61,890 bases of DNA from positions 1-61,890 of the forward strand of contig RPFO01000608.1 of assembly GCA_009746045.1 (NCBI GenBank), in the 5' to 3' direction. The position numbers and the translations under genes are program-made. Positions 51,500 to 61,890 of this stretch are shown one piece after another (the stretch's first letter is position 1; every line of letters starts with the position of its first letter). Under the pieces are notes generated by a model. That model saw nothing but the letters and a program-made list of their open reading frames with translations, searched no databases and was not told where the DNA came from. This stretch comes from Mesostigma viride. Its lineage: Eukaryota; Streptophyta; Mesostigmatophyceae; Mesostigmatales; Mesostigmataceae.

Positions 51500-54400
51500 A
51501 AGGAACTTAGGTAATGCAACGAGGGAGGGAAGCTAAGCAAGGGAGGGGAGGAAAGCTACTAAGGGAGAGGGAGGAAAGCTACGGGCATTAAGCTATGGGA
51601 TATGAAAGGGGAGGGGAAGGAAGCTAAAGGAACTTAGGTAATGCAAGGAAGGAGGGAAGCTAAGAAAGTGAGGGGAGGAAAGCTACTAAGGGAGAGGGAG
51701 GAAAGGGAAGGGCATTAAGCTATGGGATATGGGAGGGGAGGGGAAGGAAGCTAAAGGAACTTAGGTAATGCAAGGAAGGAGGGAAGCTAAGAAAGGGAAG
51801 GGGAGGAAAGTTACTAAGGGAGAGGGAGGAAAGGGGAGGGAAGCTAAGATGGGAGGGGAGGGGAAGGAAGCTAAAGGAACTTCGGTAATGCAAGGAAGCC
51901 CCCAAGCTAAGAAAGGGAAGGGGAGGAAAGCTACTTAGAAGGGAGAGGGAGGAAAGGGGAGGGAAGCTAAGGGATGGGAGGGGAGAGGAAGGAAGCTAAA
52001 GGAACTTAGGTAATGCAAGGAAGGAGGGAAACTAAGAAAGGGAAGGGGAGGAAAGCTACTAAGGGAGAGGGAGGAAAGGGAAGGGCATTAAGCTATGGGA
52101 TATGGGAGGGAAGGGGAAGGAAGCTAAAGGAACTTAGGTAATGCAAGGAAGGAGGGAAGCTAAGAAAGGGAAGGGGAGGAAAGTTACTAAGGGAGAGGGA
52201 GGAAAGGGGAGGGAAGCTAAGATGGGAGGGGAGGGGAAGGAAGCTAAAGGAACTTCGGTAATGCAAGGAAGCCCCCAAGCTAAGAAAGGGAAGGGGAGGA
52301 AAGCTACTTAGAAGGGAGAGGGAGGAAAGGGGAGGGAAGCTAAGGGATGGGAGGGGAGAGGAAGGAAGCTAAAGGAACTTAGGTAATGCAAGGAAGGAGG
52401 GAAACTAAGAAAGGGAAGGGGAGGAAAGCTACTAAGGGAGAGGGACGAAAGGGAAGGGCATTAAGCTATGGGATATGGGAGGGGAGGGGAAGGAAGCTAA
52501 AGGAACTTAGGTAATGCAAGGAAGGAGGGAAGCTAAGAAAGGGAAGGGGAGGAAAGTTACTAAGGGAGAGGGAGGAAAGGGGAGGGAAGCTAAGATGGGA
52601 GGGGAGGGGAAGGAAGCTAAAGGAACTTCGGTAATGCAAGGAAGCCCCCAAGCTAAGAAAGGGAAGGGGAGGAAAGCTACTTAGAAGGGAGAGGGAGGAA
52701 AGGGGAGGGAAGCTAAGGGATGGGAGGGGAGAGGAAGGAAGCTAAAGGAACTTAGGTAATGCAAGGAAGGAGGGAAACTAAGAAAGGGAAGGGGAGGAAA
52801 GCTACTAAGGGAGAGGGACGAAAGGGGAGGGAAGCTCAGGGATGGGAGGGGAGAGGAAGGAAGCTAAAGGAACTTAGGTAATGCAAGGAAGGAGGGAAAC
52901 TAAGAAAGGGAAGGGGAGGAAAGCTACTAAGGGAGAGGGAGGAAAGGGAAGGGCATTAAGCTATGGGATATGGGAGGGAAGGGGAAGGAAGCTAAAGGAA
53001 CTTCGGTAATGCAAGGAAGGAGGGAAGCTAAGAAAGGGAAGGGGAGGAAAGTTACTAAGGGAGAGGGAGGAAAGGGGAGGGAAGCTAAGATGGGAGGGGA
53101 GGGGAAGGAAGCTAAAGGAACTTCGGTAATGCAAGGAAGCCCCCAAGCTAAGAAAGGGAAGGGGAGGAAAGCTACTTAGAAGGGAGAGGGAGGAAAGGGG
53201 AGGGAAGCTAAGGGATGGGAGGGGAGAGGAAGGAAGCTAAAGGAACTTAGGTAATGCAAGGAAGGAGGGAAACTAAGAAAGGGAAGGGGAGGAAAGCTAC
53301 TAAGGGAGAGGGACGAAAGGGAAGGGCATTAAGCTATGGGATATGGGAGGGGAGGGGAAGGAAGCTAAAGGAACTTAGGTAATGCAAGGAAGGAGGGAAG
53401 CTAAGAAAGGGAAGGGGAGGAAAGTTACTAAGGGAGAGGGAGGAAAGGGGAGGGAAGCTAAGATGGGAGGGGAGGGGAAGGAAGCTAAAGGAACTTCGGT
53501 AATGCAAGGAAGCCCCCAAGCTAAGAAAGGGAAGGGGAGGAAAGCTACTTAGAAGGGAGAGGGAGGAAAGGGGAGGGAAGCTAAGGGATGGGAGGGGAGA
53601 GGAAGGAAGCTAAAGGAACTTAGGTAATGCAAGGAAGGAGGGAAACTAAGAAAGGGAAGGGGAGGAAAGCTACTAAGGGAGAGGGACGAAAGGGGAGGGA
53701 AGCTCAGGGATGGGAGGGGAGGGGAAGGAAGCTAAAGGATCTTAGGTGCTGCAAGGAAGGAGGGAAGCTAAGAAAGGGAAGGGGAGGAAAGCTACTAAGG
53801 GAGAGGGACGAAAGGGGAGGGCATTAAGCTATGGGACATGGGAGGGGAGGGGAAGGAAGCTAAAGGAACTTAGGTAATGCAAGGAAGGAGGTAAGCTAAC
53901 AAAGGGAAGGGGAGGAAAGCTACTTAGAAGGGAGAGGGACGAAAGGGGAGGGAAGCTCAGGGATGGGAGGGGAGAGGAAGGAAGCTAAAGGAACTTAGGT
54001 AATGCAACGAGGGAGGGAAGCTAAGCAAGGGAGGGGAGGAAAGCTACAAAGGGAGAGGGAGGAAAGGGAAGGGCATTAAGCTATGGGATATGGGAGGGGA
54101 GGGGAAGGAAGCTAAAGGAACTTAGGTAATGCAAGGAAGGAGGGAAGCTAAGAAAGGGAAGGGGAGGAAAGTTACTAAGGGAGAGGGAGGAAAGGGGAGG
54201 GAAGCTAAGATGGGAGGGGAGGGGAAGGAAGCTAAAGGAACTTCGGTAATGCAAGGAAGCCCCCAAGCTAAGAAAGGGAAGGGGAGGAAAGCTACTTAGA
54301 AGGGAGAGGGAGGAAAGGGGAGGGAAGCTAAGGGATGGGAGGGGAGAGGAAGGAAGCTAAAGGAACTTAGGTAATGCAAGGAAGGAGGGAAACTAAGAAA

Positions 54401-54930
54401 GGGAAGGGGAGGAAAGCTACTAAGGGAGAGGGACGAAAGGGGAGGGAAGCTCAGGGATGGGAGGGGAGGGGAAGGAAGCTAAAGGATCTTAGGTGCTGCA
54501 AGGAAGGAGGGAAGCTAAGAAAGGGAAGGGGAGGAAAGCTACTAAGGGAGAGGGACGAAAGGGGAGGGCATTAAGCTATGGGACATGGGAGGGGAGGGGA
54601 AGGAAGCTAAAGGAACTTAGGTAATGCAAGGAAGGAGGTAAGCTAACAAAGGGAAGGGGAGGAAAGCTACTTAGAAGGGAGAGGGACGAAAGGGGAGGGA
54701 AGCTCAGGGATGGGAGGGGAGAGGAAGGAAGCTAAAGGAACTTAGGTAATGCAACGAGGGAGGGAAGCTAAGCAAGGGAGGGGAGGAAAGCTACAAAGGG
54801 AGAGGGAGGAAAGGGAAGGGCATTAAGCTATGGGATATGGGAGGGGAGGGGAAGGAAGCCATAGGAACTTAAGTAATGCAAGGAAGGAGGGAAGCTAAGA
54901 AGGGAGGGGAGGGGAGGGAAGCTAGCGGCC
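51500..54930. repeat. Purine-rich tandem array, 373-bp higher-order unit
   Basis: The plus strand is almost all A and G (GGGAGGGGAGGGGAAGGAAG-type text) for 3.4 kb. A 373-bp unit recurs with matching positions at 51720, 52093, 52466, 52961, 53334 and 54081; the irregular steps show insertion or loss of shorter subunits of about 122 bp. The repeated 61-residue minus-strand frames are by-products. Strand asymmetry of this length can form triplex or other non-B structures. Confidence 0.85.
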
Positions 54931-55965
54931 CACATGCATCTCTCCCTCGACAAGGAACAAGCGCATGCACCCACCCACCCCACATGCACCCCTCCCTTTA
55001 CAAGAAACAAGCATGTGGGCCCACCTACTGCAATGCATCCCTCCCTTGATAAAGAACACACACATGCACCCACCCACCGCGCATGCATCCCTCCCTTGAC
55101 AAGGAAGAAGCATGTGCACCCACCCCACCTGCGTCCCTCCCTTGACAAGGAACAATTTCATGCACCCACCCACCCACATGCATCTCTACCTTGACAAGGA
55201 ACAAGAGCATGCACCTACCCACCGGGCATGCATCCCTCCCTTGACAAGGAACAAGCATGTGTACCCACCCACCCCACATGCATCCCTCCCTTTACAAGAA
55301 ACAAGCACGTGAACCCACCTCATGCACAAGCATCCCTCCCTTGATAAGGAACAAGCACGTGCACCCACCCACCCCACATGCACCCCTCCCTTTACAAGAA
55401 ACAAGCATGTGGGCCCACCTACTGCAATGCATCCCTCCCTTGATAAAGAACACACACATGCACCCACCCACCGTGCATGCATCCCTCCCTTGACAAGGAA
55501 GAAGCATGTGCACCCACCCACCCCACCTGCGTCCCTCCCTTGACAAGGAACAAGCGCATGCAGCCACCCACCCCACATGCAGTCCTCCCTTTACAAGAAA
55601 CAAGCACGTGCACCCACCTACTGCACATGCACCCCTCCCTTGACAAGGAACAAGCGCGTGCACCCACCCACCCCACATGCATCCCTCGACAAGGAACAAG
55701 CGCGTGCACTCACCCACCCCACATGCATCCCTCCTTTGACAAGGAAAAAGCACGTGCAACCACCCACCCCACGTGCATCCCTCCCTTGACAAGGAACAAG
55801 CACGTGCACTCACCCACCCCACATGCATCCCTCCTTTGACAGGAAAAAGCACTTGCACTCACCCACCCCACATGCATCCCTCCCTTGACAGGGAAAAAGT
55901 GCGTTCACCCACCCACCCACACGCATTCCTCTCTTGACAACGAACAAGCACGTGAACCTACCTAC
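54931..55965. repeat. 50-bp tandem array
   Basis: About twenty copies of a unit read as CATCCCTCCCTTGACAAGGA followed by ACAAGCACGTGCACCCACCC occur, with variable spacing of CCCACC. A longer duplication is visible (54960-55140 resembles 55370-55550). Frames on both strands are periodic artefacts. Confidence 0.85.
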
Positions 55966-56940
55966 CCACTAGCATGGCACGAAGGCATACCATACAATAG
56001 CATGGCGTTGCCAAAGCGAAAAAAGAGATCTCGGTGGGGAGAAATTGCCCAGCAAAACTGACAACCATGCAAGGCAAAAAACTTGAATAACTTACGGTGG
56101 ACATCGGCACATAATGAGTAGCCCAGATGTGCCGGGTGTAGAGTAAACGAGGCCGAAAATGTCGTGTAACTCAAAGGCATCTTTAGTAGCCTGTCAAGCG
56201 ACGGGAACGAGTGGAAACCTGAAGAATGGCAAAAGACATTAAGTCGACTGCCATACATAAAAGATAGAGAATCAGTAGTACACAGCTCCCCTCATGGAGC
56301 AGTAAGCAAATGAGCGATGATTAACAAAGTGTGAGACAGATAGCCGATGCGACTCCTTGCGACTAAACGTGGCATGCATATGCGGGCGCTGATTAGGAAC
56401 ATTGGCTTACTTTGTTTAGCGTAATGCGATTGCAGTAGCTTCGTGAAATGCCGCATGCGCACGATGTCACGAAATTTAAATTTCCTTTAGGAACAAAGAC
56501 GAACAAATTGATGTAGCTGGCTAAGGACTACGCCATGGTAGGCTAGCTGTATCGGAGAGAGCGCTGTAGATGGCTGGAAAAATGATAACTCAATCATGCT
56601 AAACTGCGGCTCCAAAGGCTTGTCCTAGTGCGCCTTTGGCTTTCTTCTTCTTCAGGCGCAATAAGCCCGCGATTCTTTTTTAGTCCAAATATTCTTTCAC
56701 CACTACTGACCGGCTGGCGACTGCAAATCGGCATGGCCGGCTAATTATGAGGCAAGCGTTGCAAGGGCAGACGCTTGTGATCGTTGATAAATTCGAAAAA
56801 TCGTTCTCGCCCGGCGCGGCGGTTCACAACTCCCCACCTGCAAACTCGACTAGCACAGGTACGGGGGCGTTCCTGAAACCAGTCCCGTACACGCAACCGT
56901 TCTATCCGGCCCTCGGCAAATATAGAATCTCTGCTGCACT
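55966..56940. other. Unique DNA inside the CACTA-like element
   Basis: I see no gene, only short frames. It may be captured host sequence. Confidence 0.35.
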
Positions 56941-57190
56941 TCCGCGGCGTGGGACACAACAACAACAACAACAACTTCCGCGGCGTGGGATTCAACTAAC
57001 TAACTAACTAACTTCCGCGGCGTGGGAACCAACAACAAGAACAAGAACAAGAACAAGAACAAGAACAACACGCAACCGCTCTGTGCCGTACCTAGAACGG
57101 GACGAGTACAAGACCGTATCGGCCAGTATAGATTCTCTGCTGCCCATGTGCGGCGTGGGACACAACAACAACAACAACAACAACAAGACC
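56941..57190. repeat. AAC microsatellites with a 15-bp motif
   Basis: Four GCGTGGGA-type motifs, mostly CTTCCGCGGCGTGGGA, are each followed by a different simple repeat: (AAC)n, (TAAC)n, (AAGAAC)n and (AAC)n. Confidence 0.7.
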
Positions 57191-57748
57191 CTAACCGGGG
57201 ACTGTTTCGGTTACGGCCCCGTACTAGGCTCGGTTCGGTGTACGCGGCGTGTACGTAGCGTGACATTAATTCTAGTGGACGCCAAGTGGACGTAAAAAAT
57301 GGCCTGTAAGGCATACGACACAAAGTATACTTGCCGTAAATGTTACGGCCCGTATACTTTGTGTCGTTTACGGTAGTAAATTTACTGCAGCATACGACAC
57401 AAAGTATACGGGCCGTAAAGTTTACGGCCCGTATACTTTTTGTCGTATACTAAAGTAAAATTTACTAAAGTATACGACAAAAAGTATACGGTAGTAATTT
57501 TTACGGCCCGTATACTTTTTTTCGTATACTAAAGTAAACTTTACTAAAGTATACGACAAAAAGTATACGGGCCGTAAAGTTTACTAAAGTATACGACAAA
57601 AAGTATACGGGCCGTAAACTTTACGGCCCGTATACTTTTTGTCGTATATTGAAGTAAAGTTTACGTAACGTATACGGAGCCCGTATACGTTTACGGGCCG
57701 TATACGGGGCCCGTATACGTGTACGGGCCGTAAGTTTATAGTATAGTG

Positions 57749-59955
57749 TGCGCGGTGTGTGTACGTGTGTGTGCAGCCGCCCCTTGCGTGCGCGGTGGAT
57801 GTACGTGTGTGTGCAGTTGCCCCTTGCGTGCGCGGTGGATGTACGTGTGTGTGCAGCCGGCCCTTGCGTGCGCGGTGTGTGTACATGTGAGTGCAGCTGC
57901 CCCAAGCGTGCGCGGTGTGTGTACATGTGTGTGCAGTTGCCCCTTGCGTGCGCGGTGGATGTACGTGTGTGTGCAGCCGCCCCTTGCGTGCGCGGTGTAG
58001 GTACGTGTGTGTGCAGCCGCCCCAAGCGTGCGCGGTGTGTGTACGTGTGTGTGCAGTTGCCCCTTGCGTGCGCGGTGTGTGTACATGTGTGTGCAGTTGC
58101 CCCTTGCGTGCGCGGTGTATGTACATGTGTGTGCAGTTGCCCCTTGCGTGCGCGGTGTATGTACGTGTGTGTGCAGCCGCCCCTTGCGTGCGCGGTGTAG
58201 GTACGTGTGTGTGCAGCCGCCCCAAGCGTGCGCGGTGTGTGTACATGTGTGTGCAGTTGCCCCTTGCGTGCGCGGTGTGTGTACGTGTGTGTGCAGCCGC
58301 CCCTTGCGTGCGCGGTGGATGTACGTGTGTGTGCAGTTGCCCCTTGCGTGCGCGGTGGATGTACGTGTGTGTGCAGCCGCCCCTTGCGTGCGCGGTGTGT
58401 GTACATGTGAGTGCAGCTGCCCCAAGCGTGCGCGGTGTGTGTACATGTGTGTGCAGTTGCCCCTTGCGTGCGCGGTGGATGTACGTGTGTGTGCAGCCGC
58501 CCCTTGCGTGCGCGGTGTAGGTACGTGTGTGTGCAGCCGCCCCAAGCGTGCGCGGTGTGTGTACGTGTGTGTGCAGTTGCCCCTTGCGTGCGCGGTGTGT
58601 GTACATGTGTGTGCAGTTGCCCCTTGCGTGCGCGGTGTATGTACGTGTGTGTGCAGCCGGCCCTTGCGTGCGCGGTGTGTGTACATGTGAGTGCAGCTGC
58701 CCCAAGCGTGCGCGGTGTGTGTACATGTGTGTGCAGTTGCCCCTTGCGTGCGCGGTGGATGTACGTGTGTGTGCATGCCGGCAATTGCGTGCATGGTGTG
58801 TGTACGTGTGTGTGCAGCCGCCCCTTGCGTGCGCGGTGTGTGTACGTGTGTGTGCATGCCGGCAATTGCGTGCATGGTGTGTGTACGTGTGTGTGCAGCC
58901 GGCCCTTGCGTGCGCGGTGTGTGTACATGTGAGTGCAGCTGCCCCAAGCGTGCGCGGTGTGTGTACATGTGTGTGCAGTTGCCCCTTGCGTGCGCGGTGG
59001 ATGTACGTGTGTGTGCATGCCGGCAATTGCGTGCATGGTGTGTGTACGTGTGTGTGCAGCCGCCCCTTGCGTGCGCGGTGTGTGTACGTGTGTGTGCACT
59101 CGCCCCTTGCGTGCGCGGTGGATGTACACGTGTGTGCAGCCGCCCCTTGCGTGCATGGTGTATGTACATGTGTTTGCACTCGCCCCTTGCGTGCGCGGTG
59201 GATGTACATGTGTGTGCAGCCGAACCTTGCGTGCATGGTGTGTGTACCTGTGCGTGAAGTCGCTCCTTGCGTGCATGGTGTGTGTACGTGTGTGTGCAGC
59301 CGCCCCTTGCGTGCATGGTGTATGTACATGTGAGTGCCGTTGCCCCTTGCGTGCGCGGTGTATGTACGTGTGTGTGCAGCCGTCCCTTAATTGCGTGCGC
59401 GGTGTGTGTACGTGTGTGTGCAGCCGCCCCTTGCGTGCATGGTGAGTGTACCTGTGCGTGAAGTCGCTCCTTGCGTGCATGGTGTGTGTACGTGTGTGTG
59501 CAGCCGCCCCTTGCGTGCATGGTGTATGTACATGTGAGTGCCGTTGCCCCAAGCGTGCATTGTGTGTGTAAGTGTGTGTGCAGCCGGCCCTTGCGTGCAT
59601 GGTGTGTGTACATGTGAGTGCAGCCGGCCCTTGCGTGCATGGTGTGTGTACGTGTGTGTGCAGTTGCCCCTTGCGTGCGCGGTGTATGTACGTGTGTGTG
59701 CAGCCGGCCCTTGCGTGCGCGGTGTGTGTACATGTGAGTGCAGCCGCCCCAAGCGTGTGTACATGTGTGTGCAGTTGCCCCTTGCGTGCGCAGTGGATGT
59801 ACGTGTGTGTGCATGCCGGCAATTGCGTGCATGGTGTGTGTACGTGTGTGTGCAGCCGCCCCTTGCGTGCGCGGTGTGTGTACGTGTGTGTGCACTCGCC
59901 CCTTGCGTGCGCGGTGTATGTACGTGTGTGCAGCCGCCCCTTGCGTGCGCGGTGT
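57749..59955. repeat. 40-bp satellite, block 6
   Basis: This last block ends in GCGGTGTAAGTTGCAAATAA, after which the sequence is not repetitive. Its first half follows the variant order of block 5 closely, which suggests that the array was one unit duplicated before or after the 7.2-kb insertion. The 791-codon minus-strand frame 57621-59996 is not a gene. Confidence 0.9.
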
Positions 59956-60706
59956 AAGTTGCAAATAAATGGAATGCGATGTAAATCAGAAAGCATGAAA
60001 TGAACGTTGTGTTTATTGTTCTCATACGTTATTGTCGTTGCTGCATAATTCGTCTTCGTTGCGCATATATTCTATTGCGCTTGGCACCTTCATCAGTCTT
60101 GCTGAATATCCTACGTGGACATGCATTCCGTGTAGTTCAGTGCATGCCGCGTGTTAGATACTTCTAGAATCCTCTAGGAGGTACCAAGGCAGATGCGCAT
60201 ACATAATAGGCCGATAGTCGGCTCAGTCCTATTGACAGTACTACACCGGCCCTTGACCAGCCGGTGACGTGGAGGCCTGGGAGACGCCCACATATTCTAC
60301 GTGGCGTTATCCCATTGGCGAGTACTAGTGAAGTACAGCCATTGGCCCAATACTACAATAAAGTATATTGTAGTAATCTGTACAAGATCCTCTATCTCTG
60401 AGGACCCATGTGGACCCTAGATGGGTCTCCAACCAACTCCAGCCATTCTTTCCCTTGTGAAAGTGATAAGGCTTAGATGTATTCATTGATGTTCGGCCGC
60501 ACCTGGCCAGTTCACTTTCACATATGTGGGCAATGGGGACTCACTTGGGTCTTATGGAGTTTGCATCTCATCATTGCATGGTTGGTGTAACCTGCTGTAG
60601 GGAAAACCCAAATCTGAAGGAAAACCTCTTCTCCAGAGAGGACAAAACCTCCAGGGGGATAAAAACCTACAGGAGGAGCATTAGGCTCAGGCTCCCAGAT
60701 TACTCC
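59956..60706. other. Gene-free segment left of a Copia pol
   Basis: This would hold the 3' untranslated region and 3' LTR of the minus-strand element at 60707, but the partner LTR lies outside the window, so the limits cannot be set. Short frames only. Confidence 0.4.
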
Positions 60707-61882
60707 TCATGACAAGGGTTTCCCAGCCATCATGGACCGCAGCAACTGGTACCCATTAAGGGCCAGTCGTGGAAGCTTGGTCATAGCATCAGCAGGATTT
60801 GAGTGTCCTGGCAGATGTATGGTTATACAGTGGCTGGACAACTCCTTTGCCACAAGGTAGTCCAAGTCAGTAGTAGTGGCCCTCTCATTCTTGATAAAAG
60901 AGACCACGGGCTTATTATCACAATAAACCCTGACATCAATCACGGGTTGAGGTCTTATCTGACTCAGACACCATAAGAGTAGCTCTCTTATGTATATGGC
61001 ATCGCGAATGCACATGGCGTATGCCCTGCACTCAGCGGTGTCAATGCCAGCAAACCGCCTCCTCTGAAGGTTACTGGACCAGTATACCAACGAGGGCTGT
61101 TTGCCTTCATTCCTGATGGTGATCAGGCATCCGGCTCTGGCACCAATCTTGTTGGCAGATCTAGACTCTTGGCTAGCATCTGTGTAGGCGTCTATGATGA
61201 TGCGCCCATGCCAGTCTACACCGGACAACACCAAGTCAGGAGATTCATTGAGGCAGCTCTCCAGGCGCCTCCTTCCTTCTCCTACAACAACAGAGTCTGG
61301 CATCCTACTCTGTACTGCCAGGTCAGGGTTAGTTGTGGCAGCCAGCCAACCCAGTTGACCTTTAACCGTAGGGGCATTCTCCTCAGTTACTCTCTTGGGC
61401 AACTGAGTTATTACTTTTTCTTTATACCCCTTCGCCGATTGCAGCTTAAGATGCCATCCTTTGTCATCCTGGAAAAGGGTACAGCCAATGCCACAGTAAG
61501 GTACCTGGCTGTTTTTACTAAACCATGCTCTGGTACCAATAGGGGACTTGTCATTGAGCCTTTTATAGGTCTCATTCAACCATCCCTTGGGACCAATGCG
61601 TTGCATATCATCTCCATGTAAGGTAGCCCAGGTGGGTTGTCCTTTGGATTGCCCCACAAAGAGACAATAAGCAAGATGAGATTGTTGCATCTGACATCTC
61701 TCCTGGATGGCAGGAGCAATGGTTTCATACCAGATGACTGGACTGCTGACCAGTCCTTCCCAGCCCACTTTAGGCTGCATGTAGGGATGACCTACTTCAG
61801 CTATCCAGCATGCTGGGGTCTTAACACAACAGGGTCTTTGAGCTTGCCAAGTGGCTCTGGCCACCTGAGGATCACCATGCAA
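60707..61882 (-). CDS. Second Copia-type RT / RNase H, cut by window end
   Basis: This is a 391-residue frame, probably continuing beyond the window. The RT part shows VGWEGLVSSPVIWYE and ATLHGDDMQRIG, again H-G-D-D in place of Y-V-D-D, then GQLGWLAATTNPDLA, the Copia thumb-side motif. RNase H shows DAYTDASQES, DTAECRAYAM, VYCDNKPVVSF and LPGHSNPADAMTK. Unlike the first element, this frame is unbroken over the visible part. The two elements are clearly different families sharing the H-G-D-D trait. Confidence 0.85.
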   Translation of the reverse strand: MHGDPQVARATWQAQRPCCVKTPACWIAEVGHPYMQPKVGWEGLVSSPVIWYETIAPAIQERCQMQQSHLAYCLFVGQSKGQPTWATLHGDDMQRIGPKGWLNETYKRLNDKSPIGTRAWFSKNSQVPYCGIGCTLFQDDKGWHLKLQSAKGYKEKVITQLPKRVTEENAPTVKGQLGWLAATTNPDLAVQSRMPDSVVVGEGRRRLESCLNESPDLVLSGVDWHGRIIIDAYTDASQESRSANKIGARAGCLITIRNEGKQPSLVYWSSNLQRRRFAGIDTAECRAYAMCIRDAIYIRELLLWCLSQIRPQPVIDVRVYCDNKPVVSFIKNERATTTDLDYLVAKELSSHCITIHLPGHSNPADAMTKLPRLALNGYQLLRSMMAGKPLS

Positions 61883-61890
61883 AAAGGCCT

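Larger units (their letters stand above)
50558..57748. mobile_element. 7.2-kb element with CACTA-like termini
   Basis: The 38-bp terminal inverted repeats (one mismatch) begin CACTATACTATAAA and run through TTACGGCCCGTACACG. They occupy 50558-50595 and 57711-57748. Satellite lies directly outside both. The duplication can be read as TG with CACTA...TAGTG ends, or as GTGC if the element is trimmed by one base at each end; the latter would fit Chapaev-type relatives of CACTA. Both ends have several hundred bp of subterminal repeats rich in GTATAC and TTACGG words, a habit of CACTA elements. The cargo is a leader-motif fragment, a purine-rich array, a 50-bp array and unique DNA. I see no transposase, so it is probably non-autonomous. 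Confidence 0.8.

Noticed and set aside
51720-54266. Repeated 61-residue Ser/Phe/Pro ORFs
   Set aside because: They are by-products of the 373-bp purine-rich tandem repeat.
54828-55858. Cys/Gly-rich and His/Pro-rich repeat proteins in the 50-bp array
   Set aside because: Different frames on both strands give equally long products; no conserved start or codon bias.
57621-59996. 791-codon minus-strand ORF and many similar long frames in the satellite
   Set aside because: The same 40-bp unit is open in several frames on both strands; composition follows the repeat, and no start or domain is distinctive.

Overview
The window is nuclear DNA of a eukaryote. The best evidence is a complete, intron-containing gene for ribosomal protein eL30 (five exons, 25069-28233, canonical GT-AG introns). 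The organism cannot be named from the sequence. The repeat load, the Copia elements and the GC-rich virus-like island are compatible with a unicellular alga or similar protist; this is inference.

Layout. (1) 221-1939: a TTAA-flanked inverted-repeat element. (2) About 3.0-15.5 kb: a compact, intronless, GC-rich island of about 18 small genes on both strands. It encodes KilA-N proteins, three related PD-(D/E)XK-type nuclease-like proteins, an HNH-type protein, a P-loop kinase-like protein, an F-box-like protein, a zinc-ribbon/RING-like protein, two membrane proteins and three proteins sharing a small Cys/His finger. The set resembles accessory genes of large DNA viruses, but I see no capsid, packaging ATPase or polymerase gene, so it is either a fragment or an accessory cluster. 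Several of its genes change reading frame at short G/C runs. (3) 15.5-24.6 kb: dispersed repeats, a broken LINE ORF1-like gene and a small TA-flanked MITE. (4) 25-28.2 kb: eL30. (5) 28.2-31.9 kb: short tandem repeats, a recurrent CCAACGGCCGTTGG palindrome and a truncated tRNA-Ser-like sequence. (6) 32.1-59.96 kb: one long array of a 40-bp satellite, cut by five different mobile elements. (7) 60.7 kb to the window end: a second Copia pol fragment.

The satellite is the organising feature of the right half. Because its unit is known, insertion boundaries can be read almost to the base: a complete 8,464-bp Copia-type LTR element (456-bp LTRs, TSD CATCC); a 493-bp MITE (TSD TGTG); a 1,354-bp composite of four 152-bp palindromes separated by three 248-249-bp spacers, one of them inverted (TSD CGGTG); a 785-bp inverted-repeat element; and a 7.2-kb element with CACTA-like termini carrying two unrelated tandem arrays. 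The long open frames in the satellite and in the purine-rich arrays come from repeat periodicity and are not genes.

Most interesting: the palindrome composite, the KilA-N/nuclease family with its recurring Cys/His finger in the island, the 23-codon minigene that copies the tail of its neighbour, and the INT-before-protease order in the Copia element. All family assignments come from motif reading; no database search was possible.
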